Below, in pieces: positions 24,001 through 39,000 of a stretch of 64,000 nucleotides of DNA. The notes under the pieces are model-generated. The model did not search any database, was not told the DNA's origin, and saw nothing but the letters and a program-made list of their open reading frames with translations. Position numbers and translations under genes: made by a program. The number at the start of each line of letters is the position of its first letter. Within the stretch, counting starts at the first letter, position 1. This stretch comes from Clusia tigrina (Eukaryota > Arthropoda > Insecta > Diptera > Clusiidae). The DNA lies in the NCBI GenBank assembly GCA_920105625.2, contig OV050033.1:1220001-1284000 (forward strand). The letters run 5' to 3'.

Positions 24001-27000
24001 TGAACTTTGATCAAAACAATAAATAATCAAATATTCTCATTGATTTCTGCATCCTGTAAATTGTTTGGAAACTTTGAAACAAGTGTGAATTTTTGTGCGG
24101 ACGAATGCACAGGAGGGTCTGTCTGGGTCGACCTTAATTAGACAACTTGTCAATAGGCTCAGAAATTTCTAATGCATGTTGAACCGAGTTTGTTAGTGTT
24201 ACTGAATTACTAGTATGTCTTTATTCCAAATGATAGAAAACTGCCCAGATGACGTCGCATTAATAATCAGTGGCTACCTTGGACCACTGATCAATTGACG
24301 AATGCCTTAGAGATCACATGAGAATTGTGGAATAAGTAGAATAACAATAATACCAAGCGAGAGCACCAACGCTCTGTACAAAACCTTCAGAGTTAACACG
24401 AAAGAACTCTAATATCTGTATTTGTAATTTGTAATTAGATGTAGGAGTGAATCTGGGACGCTGTCCTTAATTATTTAGTCAGGAAACTTTAAATTCCATA
24501 AGGAGCTCCTCTAATACAATATTATAGAGCAAGATTAATGTGACAGCCAGTCAACGAAAACTTCTGAGAGTGCAAGACTACCATCTCTCATTATAATAGG
24601 GAACACCAATAAAGGGCATGGGAACTCGGTTCAAACTGGCATTTCTGCATAGAGATAAGTGGGTATTTAAGGCGGAAGACCGAAGGGCCATCATTGACCC
24701 TTTGTGATACCGCATGAGACATCAGGTCCCATCCGTTTCGAAAGTCCAGCCATTTGGAGCTTTAAATGAAGCAGTTGATGGAGCTAATCTTTTTATCTGA
24801 GATATCTCCCAAAGAGCCTAGAAAAGTGCGCTTCCTATTGGACAACACTGGACACGTGCATGACAGATGCACAATTGACTCTCCCCTCCTTGTCCATGCA
24901 ACTCCTGCAGAAGTCGTTAGAGGCAATCCTCAGCCTACACCCATGAGTAATCGCGGTATTACAGGACAATAATAATAATACTTAGTCTTAAATACAGCTC
25001 AATAAGTCGTAAAACAAAACTAACCAAACCACTTCTAACCAGAGTAATTAGAAAGAAGCAGAGACGAAATACTAAATACGATGGAACATCGACCTATGAA
25101 AGAATAGCATCTGCCTTAAGGCTGAAAAGAAACAACGAATCCCATAAACGGTTGGAGAGGGTGCAGGAGTGGTAGACCCGGGATTTGACAAAAATTTTAG
25201 TAAAAAGATTCCCAGCTGGTTCGCTATACCCCTAATTGAAATTTCAAGCTTTTTGTCAGTGGTCCTCATCATATTATAATATAAACTACATAGTTCACTG
25301 ATAAATTCAGTTACTGTATTGAGCCCAAGAATTGAAAACCACTTCTTTGGTAATTTACTTTAAAGCCATTTAATAGAAAATCAATTCCCTTACGATATAT
25401 TTAATAAAATTTCATTAACTACACAGTTTAGCAGGCTCCACTGTTGTTTATTCTGCTTCCAACTCACAATGAAACTCAGCCGTCCAGAACGCGTGACCTT
25501 TGTTTGCCGTTTGTTCCTCATTATATGAGAGAAAGATACAATATCAGTGATGTCTTACACTAATTTCGGATTACTAATGACTTATGGCATTTAATGTTTT
25601 TCATGGAAGACTATTTTGCCACGAACATACTTTTTAGAAAAGTATTTGAAACTTCTGTTGCTCACTCATCGAACCAGAAAGCAATCATTCACATTGTTCA
25701 AAAGTCACTCTTACCATTTCATCATAATAAATTCCGGAATTCTGTAAATCACTCCTTCTCTTCCAGTAAAGGCATGGTAAATATTGAACTAAAATGTCCA
25801 TGTCGCAACATGATACTCATTCAAATATGAATGAAAAACCCATTATGGACACCCAGATTCCACATCCGAGAGGAAGCACAGCCACAGCCAATTATCCACC
25901 CTGCTGTATGGTCTCCTCGCACTGGTCCCTTCACTAACTTGGTGGCATGACCCGCATGCGGTGGTGGAGTAAACAAATTAATAAACCTAAAAAACATATT
26001 AAAACTATTTTTTTTAGATTTATGGTCATATTGCCCCAGGATTCATTATTTCCCCAATAGGGACGCCCGAATAAGTTTGTGATTTGTATCAGTTTCAGTG
26101 TGGAAAAAGTCAGTTTATACAAAAGCGTGTGCATTAAAGCCTCCACAAAGGTCCGCAGCGGACTGTTGAAACCTCATCAGCGAATTGCCCCCAGCCTTCG
26201 CCACAGCACGCCCAAAATTTTCAATTATGGCAAATGGGTGAGTTAAACAAAGCAAAGTGGGGTTCATGTGAGTGCATGCGTGATTTCAGCAGTCGGGGCC
26301 GTAAGGCATTGTGATGATAGTTGGGTAAGTTGGTGGTCTTTGTGGAGCACACTCAAAGTGAAGCGCTCTTGTTATTTGCCTCTGACAACTAAAATATCCT
26401 TTTTTAATGTGTGTCAACCACCAAATAGCATATGTGGTAATACCCTACAACAAGGCTGTCTCGAATTCATGAGCAACCAGATTAGTTATGAAATGTGGTG
26501 TCTGAATAGTGGATCTGGAAAGGCAGCAATTGGGGTCGAAAATCACTTTCAACTATTCAAATGACTGATTTTCAGTGAAAAATTTGCTTGTGAGTATATT
26601 TTTCTGTCCTGGTCTTGATGCCGTGATTCTCACATGCTTGTCTTATTCGAAATATTTTCGGTACTTTTTGTCAACAGGAAATTTTATACTTGAAAATGAA
26701 CTGCGTTGGTGGATTGTGATGTATAATTGGGTTAAATTTTCATTGATGAAGTGAAGCTGAAACTGTGACTTCCGTTTTCAATTCTTCTTGCTCAGCAACT
26801 AAGTTGGACTTTTCGTTATTTTCATAATCAGTCCCATAGTGAATATTCCTTCGAATTTCATTATAATTCAAAGAAGAATGTGAATATTTATTATGTTATT
26901 TATTATTTTATCTTTTAATCTGTATGAAAAAATCTGGACGAATATTCCCTAACTTGGCTTTATACTGTTCCTAATTGTCTATGAGGCTGGAGCTGGACAA

Positions 27001-30000
27001 TTGTTGGTAGCATCTGTCTTCAATGACTAAATGCAGTCAGTGATGGATTTTCGCTACAAAACTTGAACTTTTAAATAAATTGAGTAGAGCTGAAAGCCAA
27101 GGCTCCTAAATTTGCCTGTAGAATAAGAATTAATTCTTGTTGGATTTCGCTGTTGCACACTTTGTGGGTTTGAAGGACCACACCATCGCCAGCGTATTAC
27201 AATCGAGTCGCTTTGAATGATTTATGCAGGTAGATAAATAACTCATTTTCGAAATATAGCCAAACATTGCTTCGACAGTTCGCTTAAATAATTTCACGTG
27301 CACATTTGTTAAATTCCCAAATTCACTCTTAAAAAGCTGCTTTCAAACCATCCCAACTTGTATTGTATATATTTGGATATTCTGAGTTTCAGTCCACAGC
27401 ACAAGCATTGGAATGGTTAAGGCGAGAGGAAAGTTGTTCAAATTCAACAATAAATTTGAGTTCTTCGTGTGAAATAAAGTTTTTATGTCGACAAATTCAG
27501 TGGCATAGTCGTCTAAGCGACTGCTTTTCCCACTTCATTGTGCGTTGAAAATAGCTTACAGGACAAGAGTAGTGTCTCACCGAGTCGCCTATGCCCGTTT
27601 TTAAAATTTCGACTTGTTTTGCTTCGTAATTAAATGTGACTACACAACTTAATATGCCACAAACAGGGCACAAATTTAAGCAAACTTATATTTTTATGCG
27701 AGTGTCGTTATCCTCAGCCGCCATTTTCCCGAATGTGGAAGTCAATATGGCAGCTACGAGCATAATAAACAGAGCGCATACGTGGGTGTGTGTGTGTGTG
27801 TGTGTGTGCCCCGTTTTTACATTTATGGGTATTTGTAGAGCGCTGTTTAAGTGGATGTTAAAAACTTCCAACAACAAAATTACATTTCGTACACTTGTAA
27901 GCATGTGTTTGTTGTGTGAGTGTGCAAACGTATGTAAGTGTGTGTGTGCCTGGGATGCTGTTGATGATTCTGTTCGGCGGCGTTTATATTCATGATGGAT
28001 TTCATTTTAAATTTGAGTTTAATCGCATTAAACAAGTGCGAAACAATGAAATTTAATTGCTGTTAATTGTTCAAATGCATTTTCGATGTTAAATTGAGCT
28101 GACATCTCGCTCCCAACGCATCGCTCGCTTTGTGCGCCTGGAAAAGGTGTTGCTGATGGAAATGAATACTAAATTTGACACGGCCGCGGTGGCAAATTCA
28201 AATTGAGTTTATGAAACTGTGCTTGTTTAATTGCTATCACAGTTTTTTTGACACACCATGCCTACGCAGGATAATTATGCATGGAAGGAGAGGGGAATTT
28301 CAATTTTGTAGCTACTAAATTTGAACTTAATATAAATAAAAGTTTAAATCTTGTTTTTACAATTTATAAACTTCAATTTGCGTTGTTGATCTTGGTTTAC
28401 CCCTTTAATAGTCTCCGCACATTCGTAGTTTTATTTATTAACGTATTTTCAATTTATCTGCTCGTAAATACCAACATTCACGCTCCGTTTAAAAAGTCTT
28501 TTGAGCATATTTAAATGCTTCATGGGGCAATCGCTTTGCCTGCTCTGTAACTGTATAAATGCTCAGCCGAAATTTATGTACCCTTGTAATCCACTTAAAG
28601 GATAATCCCTTTGTGATTCCGACATGCCACACACGCACACAAGTATGTGTGTGGTTGTGCCAGCGACCGTGTTTAAACAAATATATTAACAGACGCAAGC
28701 ATGCAACTGACACACACAAACACTCGCACTCCCTCTGGCAATGGTTAAATCAGCACTGGCCGAAACTGCGGCAGGCACTCACCTTGCGATTTGTTTAAAA
28801 TTAAATTTGCGTCTTGGTTTCTTGCTTTTGCCCTCGCCACGTCCTTTCTTCCAGATGTGAACGCGCCAGGCCGGATCCTGGTATTCAAATGATGGCTTAA
28901 GATAATACAGCGCCATCTCCTGATGGAAAACGGGCAGAATCGATCCTGATAGGGGCGGCACAATCCATATCCAGTCAGCGGGACATCCGTTGCTGTATTG
29001 AGCGAGCGTGCCACAAGCGTACGCAGTAGAAATGGCAGCAGGAAGAAAAGAGGGAAAATATGCAAAGTATAATTGAAAGCAACGGAGGATAATATTAGTT
29101 TAACATAAAGGATACGCATAAAATTGACAGTAATTGAACGATATTTACGGGGGAAATTGGTTTACAGTTAACACAGACGTACAAGCACACGACGATAAAG
29201 TAGTTGCATTAAAGGATAACGGATGAAAGGAAGATAAATAAACTTGTTTTCAATGTCAAAAAAACTTCACAGACGTTCCAACCGCACTGCAAGAGGCGTT
29301 TTTATAAGCTCTTAAGGATTTGAATACATATTTCGGAGATTTCGTGTGGCTAAAATATGTTTAACATATTCCAAACAAAGCTGCCGTCGGCTTCTTGCTT
29401 TTATCTTTGGTAACTTGATTATTGCAAATCATTGCAGAGTATTACAGAAGCAGTTCGCTTATCGACTGCTATTTGCATAAGCGTTGAAGTGCAGCACTGA
29501 GGGCGTTAAGTGCTCAAAGCTGGTAGGGTGAGCAACTGTCTGGCTTTAGAGTGTATGGATAAGACAACAACATGAGAAACTAGGCAATTGAGGTTGGAGT
29601 ATATGCCATAATATCCTGGCAGTTTTCTGAAACCAATCCAGACCATGTATTTTAAGGAGTTTTATGGCTTAGCTAAATTGAGTTAATTAACAAACAGAAT
29701 GGCTCCACTTCTTTTTCTACTATATATCCAGGGTACCTTTCGATCTTTTTTCTGGTTTTTAATAAGTAGATTTTTGTGAGCTTTGCCTCTCAGTACTCTC
29801 TTCGGTACTGGTCGAATGTGCAAACATTGTCCGACCTTCAGTATTTTTATATGATGCTGGGATATCATCATAGAATTCATATAAATTATTATTGTACCAT
29901 ACTCTTCCAGGTTCTCTCAAAGGATGGGCAATTACAGGCGTATTTGGACAGCTTTGTATTCTATTAAAGAAAGCTGCCCTTCTGTGTGCCCTTTGTGACT

Positions 30001-33000
30001 TCATTGTCAATTCTGTGCAGAACTTGGCTTTATCACTTTTTTAATGAATCGCATTCTTTCAGTGGCATCTTTTCTAAACTACCACCAAAGTATTCAATAT
30101 TTATTACATTTCCATAACATATTTTCCCACTGTTTTGACTTCGTTTTGTGGCAGTGAATTTATGGTTTGTGTTATGGTCTTATTTCAGCTTCATTGATTT
30201 TTAGTTCAACTAGTTTTGCTGATGTTTTTGCGCCATGAAGAGCATCTGCTGTGAAATGTGCTTTGATATTATTACGAGTTATCTGCATACGCCATCAGTG
30301 GTTTTTATATATAATTGCGGCATTTACAACTGCGGCATTTTCTCGCAGTTCGTATTCTAATGATAGGTTCAACTACAAGGGTGCTAATCCATCCCATTAT
30401 TTCGGACTCGTATAATAATAAAAAGTCCCGAACAACATCGGATAACCTGAGAACATAAATTCTTTTCACACATTTACAACCTGATAGACCGGAAGATAAA
30501 ATACCCTCACGCACGCCGCAGCACACTCCGTCTTCACCAACACATTAAGCAAAGTCAAATAAAACACGTAGCGTCATAAATTATCACAAAACAGTCCATG
30601 CACGCCTACAAAAACAAATATAAAAAGCACATGCACAGAAGCACGTACAAAGCAACGAAAATTAACCAAACAAAAACAAATTCACCAAAAACAGCCCAAA
30701 AAAAACCACAAAATATCTTTAAATGATATAAAAAATGTCACACATACGCCCCGTGGGACCAATATATGCACAAATATCGAATATATGCAATTCCAGTAAA
30801 ACAGCGGAAGCCCACAACCTCGCCCATTACAATCGAAATAAAAATGAAAGTGAAAGCGTGCAATAAAACGAATAAGGAAATGAAACAAGAAACGAAAGCG
30901 ACGCCGACACCGAACCGACACCGAACCGACCCCGAAAACGTAAGGAGAAAACCCAATTACGACTTACCGCAATTTTGATTCATTCTCGAAATGCTTCATA
31001 AAACTTTCGCTGGCCGTGTGGTGATCAACAATTGTGACATTGCGGCTCTGGTACGAGTGCAGCACGGCAATGTTCATTTCAACGACGGCCTTGTCCTTCC
31101 ACAACGACGTCGGTGTGCGTGTGTCCAAATTCATTTTCAATGCCACTGTCTGGTCGCATCAGTGTTTGTGGTTGATAACACATTGGACCGGGGCAGCACA
31201 GAAATGGAAAAACAATTTTTTACATACATGAGTCAAACATTGTAACTAAGGCAGGATGGGAGCAAATGAAAACACTGCTGGAATAAAAAATTGAAACGTT
31301 AATCTACATTGAAAGTTCGAGCAGGTTGAAGGGAAATCTAGTTAAGTCAGAATTTAAAGTAGAGTTTGGAAGTGCCTTTTGGGTTTATTGAAAGGTAATG
31401 GGACTCAATGAATACCTGCAATCAAGACGAAATATTGCAAAAGTCTGTTAGTGCTTGAGGAATGTCCTTGGGGGCTGCCAACACATTATTACTAGTAACC
31501 GCTTTCCGGTGTCTAATCGTAAACTACTGAGCTTATTTGGCACTTAAAAGTTGGAAACCTTCTCTGAACTCACTCTCCGTAACTTTGCTTCTGATTCTAA
31601 CTGTCACAGAGTTCATTTTGAAGCCAAACTCTAAAATTTCTGAAGAAATGTTGTGGCAAATATTGTTTTTAACAATCAGTTTTAGGCATGTTATGTTTTT
31701 GTCAAGGTTTTCCAATTCAGGATTTTCTGATTTGTTGTAAATTTAATTTCAAGTAAAAATGATATTGAATCAGTCAAAGGAAAACTCATTTCGCTTCTCA
31801 ATTTAAGGGAAATTCCGGTAACTCTATATTTCAACCCCAGCTACCATGCATGAAGAAATCGGATTAACATCGAAAGGAAATACTTTATTAAATCCATTAA
31901 CAGATGGTGAAGGAAAAAGTGCCAAGCAGTGCCAAATAAACCAATGTCACAATTTCCAATTTCCTTATGGAAACTCGGATTCTGCTTTTAATGTTTCATT
32001 AAAAAATGATTCCTGTTGTCATTTACATGACTTATGACACTTTATCTGAGAGATTTCAGTCTAATTACCTAAACCTCCCATATCCCAAGCACCAAACAGG
32101 ATAATGAGGAGATGGCAAACTTAAAGAGTTGTGCAGCCAGTGCAACACCGCTTGTTCATTTCGCAAGCTCTCTGGTCTACCCATTTGTAATAATGCCTGT
32201 ACTTCCCCGCATTCATAGTTATGCAATATTTACACTTATGTTCTTTTGTCAATTCAGATTGATTTTCTCTTTTCCACAATCAATTATTGCATTTACATAA
32301 GAGCCCCTTTATCTGTGCTTATCCCGCGCACACATCCACACGCGGAGTATGCAAGCGTACTTTCACTTACCTCCAACATATTCCGTCGATTTGTATCGCA
32401 TAAATTCCGGCAGCCAATTTCCGTCGACATATACCAACCGCTGAATGTGGTCGCCGTGAATTGAATCCCGCCAACATCGAATAGCATGCTGGAGACAGCC
32501 GGTAATGCATACCAGCGCAATCCCAATTCGGTAAACCACTCGAATCTGTGAACAGAGTAAAGGATACAAATGTACGCGAACGAGCAAATTGAAAAACGTG
32601 TTAATTATTGTTGCCGCCACATAAGCACACATTGATTACACGCTCTTATGGCGCTCCCGCAGCTGCGTGTCTGTGCGTGCGGTAGTGGAAGCGCAGTTAA
32701 CAAGGTGACAATTGCAAATTAATTTCTCGCACATTATGCGGACATTCTTTCGGCGCATGCTATTTTCCCCCATTAAATGATGAAAATATCCACTTGGTTT
32801 TCCGTTGGTCAAATTATCGGAAAGACGGACTGGCAGCTTCTAATAATGCATGTTAATCAGTCCTCAGTCTGTCGAATAAAGCATGTCAATTATTTACATC
32901 AGTCTGTCCATGCATTTGTTAGACCAGCAAATCAAGCCGTCATTATCTCTGTTTACTGAACGCTTTATTTTAACATAAAGCAAAGAAAGCAGACTAGAAA

Positions 33001-36000
33001 CTGTTCAAGGAGCCCTGAAGGATGTGTTAATAAACTATTATTGGAAATGTTCCTGTTCTGCTTTTTCTTTGAAGGTTCAGTTAATGAGGCAGTGTTGTAA
33101 TGACGAACAATATAAAAGCTTATTAAGAAACACACATTTCTAAATTGAAGACGCCCTATTCATGCTGCTCACATAATAAATTTACTCTGGAGAACTTCTC
33201 CACTACGACTCCAACATAATCCTTACCAGAGGAAATCTTATAGCACTAAGTAAATGCAAATTTATTATTTTAACTGTCGACTATCGATGCTCTCTTTCTA
33301 CTGATCGCTTATATCGGAGTTCTGGAAATCTCCGGCCAGCAGTATTTCAGGACAGCATCGAAGAATTCCGTTCATCCTGGTAAGGCTACACTAAACCATA
33401 AAAATCAATGGGAAAACATTCTCTACTACATGTTTCATGTCTGATGTTGGATATAGTAGTGCGGTAGAGAGCGGGAAACAGTCGATATCCTAATGGAAAT
33501 GACGGCAGATTTCTACTTTTGCTGCACTCCCGTCTTTCACCTACAAGCAACGTCATTATAAAACAAGAAAAGTTCCAGAAGTCTGTATAGCACTCCCTAC
33601 AATATGTTTCTTGTGTGTTAGAGGAAAGACGAAACTGTTAGAATTAGTTTGGAGTGCTGAGAATATTCCATTCTGGCAGATTTGTAAGTTGAGAGTCAGA
33701 GTCCATCTGAGCATTTCAATAATTCAATGGAATAAAGTCCAACAGCAGCGTTGAATTCTAACTTAATCCTTAGTGGAAGATTGTCTACTTACCTTTGGGG
33801 ACATCCTGCTTATTTTCCTATTCGAATATTGACGAAGTAAAATTTTAAATTAACCAATTCGAATAAATTGGAATTCGTCCTCAACTTAACTGCCGGCATG
33901 CTGCCTGTGCCTCTGTGGGCTCTTGGAATTAGTATTGAAATGCAAATGAGCTCAACCACAACGGTTTCAATTATGTATAAGCGATCATAGCAAAGTCCAC
34001 TAAACCCCTGTAATCCCACACAACAGCAATTTTAATTTTACCCTTTGTAATCAGACGGCAAAAGTCAACGTTCGCAGAACTAATCGCAGCAAACCCAGCC
34101 ACAAAGTCAATGACAAATCCATTAAAACCATCACGAACAGCACAAAGGAAGACCGACAACAGCAGCAACAACAGCACCAAGAACAGCAACAATTGGAAGC
34201 AACAACTGCAGTAACGATACTCACTTCGGATGACTTATTGGGACCTCCAAGATTAATTCCGGCGGATAATCGAAATAGTCCGGATCGTGTCCATTTGCTG
34301 ACACCACCAACGGCAGAATATCCCATTCAGAGCCTTTGCCCTTCCAACCCAGTTTCATGCAAACCTGAAATTAAACACGAAGGAAAGTGAGAAGGTGAAC
34401 TAGACAGAAGGACAAGTCGCCCAGAAATTGGAGGCCACACTTAGTGGCCACGACAACAATAGCATTAAATTTAAATAAAATCAGACTTTGTGGGAGAACG
34501 GGAAATTCCATAAAAAACTAAATAAAATTGGGAAAAATTGAAATTAAGAAAAACACAAATATCAGACACGAACAGGTGGAGGAGTCTGTTTGCATTTAAA
34601 TACGAGTAAGTGTGGCAAGGATGTGTGTGTGGGTGTGTGCAGGTGTGGAGCACAACATCTGCCCACGTGTGCCTCGGCATGTGTGGCAGTGTGCGACGGT
34701 GTGTGTGCGGCGCAAACGGTTCCAACTGCCGTGATTTACAATCGTTCAACAAAAGCAAATTAAAGTTTGTTTGTGTGTGGCGAAATTTGAACAAATTTAG
34801 AAAGTTTTTATTGGAGCCCACTCCAAGGCCACCCTTTTCAGACCCTTATTATGTTTTTTTCTATTTAACGAGTATTTTATTTTCGGGTGGTCTCACCTCT
34901 GTGAACTCCACGTTCATGGGATCACCTATAATTTTGCCATCTAGTTGCTTGTAGCCGGCATACGAGATAAGTTGGCTGTTCCAGATGCGATAATCGTGCC
35001 GAGCGTCGGTCCTTTGCGGAAATATGGTAATGGCAGACCTGAAATTGAAGAAGGAGCAAGGTGAAATATGAGAGTATTATAAAATAGCCTACTGGCAGTT
35101 GGGTCGAAGAGCGTAAATGCCTGCTTCATCTATCAATGGAAATTCTATTTAAGCAATTGTGCCAATTTTTATCTCTGGCAGATGTGCGGCAACTGTTCCG
35201 AATCGTGATTTCATTCCAAATGTTTACTCAATGAATTATTATACATTTGCAGTGCACGAAATGGAGGAGAGCAGTTCAACTGAACGGAAGGGACTGATGA
35301 AGTGGTGCACATTTTAGCATAGTACTACCATAAAAGTGGATGTATGGTGATATGCTGCGCACTAAACCACAGCTCGCACATCTGGATATAAAACTTTATG
35401 AGGGGTCCTACAAGCGTGCTCACTCATATCAGCAGCAGCATTGCAATATGAATGACCTTTTCCATGGTGCCATGCAACATTTTAAATGTCGCACAAAACT
35501 ACGCCAATTCGGACGCACGATATTGTTGCATTGCTGCATGCGTGGGTGGTGCAAGCGTTAGTCTACGACGGGTGCAACGGTTGACGACTGCTCGCTGCTA
35601 TGCTGCGCAGCACAAAATAGCATGTTGCAAGCGCAACCGAAATTACTGGCATTACGTGTGTCGTTGTGTGGTTTATTGTGCCGAGAGCACAGAACGCCAG
35701 CTTAAGCAGCAAATTGCTGCATTTGCATGTGGCGCAAACCCATATTTATCCTTTTGCAATAATAATTTACATGCGGGAATTGCCAACTGGCACTTTAAAG
35801 GCAGGACTCAATATATAAAATTCAGCCATTTCAATTTGGTGTTTCTCGAAATGTCCCTTTAACGGTTCCCTTTGCAACATCAGCCGATCAAAGTTCGCAA
35901 GGAAGTAACAAAACAAAAACAAGCAAAACCTTGAGAAATATTAATAAAAATGTAAAATGAAACATAAAAGCGAAATTACTCTAAGGAAACGTACCGTCCC

Positions 36001-39000
36001 CCCCCAAACAATCCATAAAGTAACTGTAACTCACCTGAGATTTCCTTTGTTGGTGGCGTACTTAATGTGATTGCAAATGGCTTCGAACATGCCACTCGTC
36101 GTTGTAACGTAACGACAGTCGAAGACCTAAAAAAGTGTGGAGGAGAAGAAAAGGAATAATGGAAGTTAGTTAGTGTCCTGGAGTAAAAAAGTGCATATGC
36201 GAGTATAGTACACAGAATACACCGCTATAGTGGAAAAAGCATTGTTAAATCGAAATTGTGAAGAAAGTGGAATTAAATTCAAACTAAGCAAAATCCACGA
36301 AAAGGACAACAAATATTTTTCCAAATTAAGAATATGGCGCGGCCTGTTTTGACTCTAAGTGAGAGCGCTTCTTACGTCAGGATACATAGAAAACCAGGAA
36401 GATTTTCCTACAAATAATACCTACTTGAAAATGGAGGCCAGGTTGATCTGGAGAATCAGATTTAATAGCGAAATTGTGGTACGAATTCTTGGTCAATGAG
36501 AAACAACATTTTAAAATTCATGCAATGGGCGAGAATCACATTTTCTGGAAGAAAAAACGTAAAGAATATTTTAGTTAATAATCAGGCTGTACGAGAGACA
36601 GGAGGACCAAGATGGAGAAGCGGTTAAAGCGGCTATGAGAGTGAAAATTGGAATGTATTAGCGTATATTAGTGTATTGCAATGAACCCTCAACCTTACGA
36701 AATTAGTCACCCAATTTGCCCACACAAAAATCACTCATGCGGTGATGTGAGCAGTTAGCAAGTCCAACCACCTCCAAATACACTCATTACCAACAAGAAG
36801 GATGATGAATTATCAACCCATGTAGCCTATAAACAACTTACGGATATTACTCAAGCTCAAACAAATAACAATCAGGAAAACTCTCGACAACGAATTACAC
36901 AATTTCATTGCCTAGACCGATTACTCCTCCGTCTACAGTCGTACACTGGAGTTCCACGTCCCTGCTGAATAGTGGAACTATATGCTAATACAATTCTGCT
37001 ACTCTAAACATCAAAGCCTGCTCACTTTCCTCCCGCGTATTACTTCAACACATCTGCACAGCATCACACCACTCAATAAACCACAGTCTTTATTTTAAGG
37101 ATTGGGTTTATGTCTTCAAGAAAATAGTCACGGTTTAGTTTATGCCTTGGGAAATTTCAGGAAGAATAGTTCAGATTAAAGCAAAGAAACGCAAAACGTG
37201 AAACAAGCGAAAAAAATTTGAATTTCAAATCAACATTTTTATTTACAAAGCTCACCCAGATTTATGCATATTTCTGTTATCCTCTACTTCCTTTCTCTTT
37301 GTATCACACCCAGACATTTCTTTTTATTTTGTTTCCTTTAAAAATACACTTGAATGAATTTCTTACACTCATGTAAATGCATGCAAATACACGAGCATAT
37401 CAAACAGAAACAGGAAAATACTATAAAGAAGTGCTCCATGCGGCAAAAGGCGCCCGGCCGCGCTGCAGGAATTTCTTTCATCCTTGGGGAGTTCGCCCCA
37501 CATAAGCGTACCTGCGGACCTGACATTTATTTCACGGCAACACTCGCATTTAATTATTTTTAAATTTAGCATTTTTATTTCCTTTCACCTCTTTTAAATT
37601 TATTTTTCTGTTTTACAAATGAAGAAGCCAAGGCGGAGTTTGAGGAGCGTTATTTCGTTACTTGCACTCTTTATTCATGCCCATTTGTATAGTGACAGAG
37701 TAAGAGATTTCTTTATTAATTGAACTCTGTTTAATCTGTCCCAAAAATCCACCAACAAAATGATGGCGATATTCAAGAGTTGGAAGATCCATGGAATAAC
37801 CATCTTAGTTATCAAAGTAAGAGAAGTTTAAGTAACAACTTTCTACTCAAACACCTGAACATAAATAGATCAAAACAGAAATAGAATTCTAAAGGAGCTA
37901 TCGGATACTGCTATAAAATATATCACCTATTTATATACTGCAGTGTGGAGGTATAACTATTTCCCTCGCCAATGGAAAGTCTTTGAAATGACTCTAATTC
38001 CAAAACCTGGCAAGCCGAACGAATTTGCATCGTATAGGCCGATAAGTTTGCTACCGATTATCTCCAAAGGTTGAATAATACTGCTTAAGAAAGAACACAA
38101 TCGGGTTTCAAGAGCAAAGTGCTACCACGGAACAAGCACACCGAGTTTATCACATTGTAAGAAATGCTCTCGAGCAGGATCAGTTTTCTACGGCATCATT
38201 CATCACAAGCGTTCGGTCAAGTTTTAGAGCCTGGCGTTCTTTTAAAACTTAACTCTCTTCCTCAAACATATTTGGACATTTTGATATCATATCCTCTAGA
38301 GCGCCACTTCAGACTAAACTTAAATCAGAAACTAGTACCCAGGACAACGGACTAAGGCCTATGTTTCACAGTATTTTTACAGCAAATTTACTTCTTACAA
38401 AGAAGAGTAAAATTGCATCCTGTATGGACGACATCGTTATAATCGCTACAAACATCAGTCATTTAATTGTCGCAAATTAACTACAAAACCACCTGCACAA
38501 AATTGATTTCACAAATGGAGAATAAGGGTCAACGCTACTGGATTAGTACAAATAACCTCCACTTTGAAGAGGAGTTCCTGCCCGTCTGTAATTTTAAACA
38601 GTCACCCTTTGCCTCAAGCAGAAGATGGCAAATATCTTGAGTTGACGTGGCAAAACCACATCCTTCCTAACCGCAAGTAGCTGGGCATCAACAAACTTAG
38701 CTCAACGTACAGGTTGATGGATTACTACTCTAAACTACCACTGAATAATAACCATCTGCTTAGTAAAAGTTTAATAAGGCCTCTATGGACATATGGGATT
38801 CTGTTGTGGGTCGCAGCGAATGCAAATGTAAGCATATTAGAAACATTCCAAGCAAAACTATTGGGGATGATTGCCAACGCACCTTGGTTTGTCAGTAACG
38901 AGAGACTGCGACACGGCCTTAACATACCGACAGTCCTCGCGGAAATCAAAACTTACAGCAATCTAACGAACTAGCTCTAAATCTGCTGGAGTCAACTGCA

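Larger units (their letters stand above)
23446..28782 (-). other. Nos intron 9 (5.3 kb)
   Basis: Separates the oxygenase end from the main calmodulin helix exon. It contains the 51-bp tandem duplication near its 3' end, a probable dispersed repeat at ~24560-24975 that ends in AATAATAATA, a decayed AATAAATA-family copy at 27083-27150, and a (GT)n microsatellite at ~27785-27808. No nested gene was recognised. Confidence 0.85.

Noticed and set aside
29683..30010. Two overlapping minus-strand ORFs in Nos intron 8 (65 and 83 codons)
   Set aside because: The frames look like real protein in places but overlap each other out of register, and I could not assign them to any family. Possible decayed transposon coding, left unannotated.
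34610..34954. 114-codon plus-strand ORF overlapping Nos exon 5
   Set aside because: It is antisense to a well-supported Nos exon and driven by a GT-rich microsatellite.
35340..35862. Overlapping plus-strand ORFs of 73 and 136 codons in intron 4
   Set aside because: Cys/His-rich by composition only; no recognisable fold, start context or splice partners.
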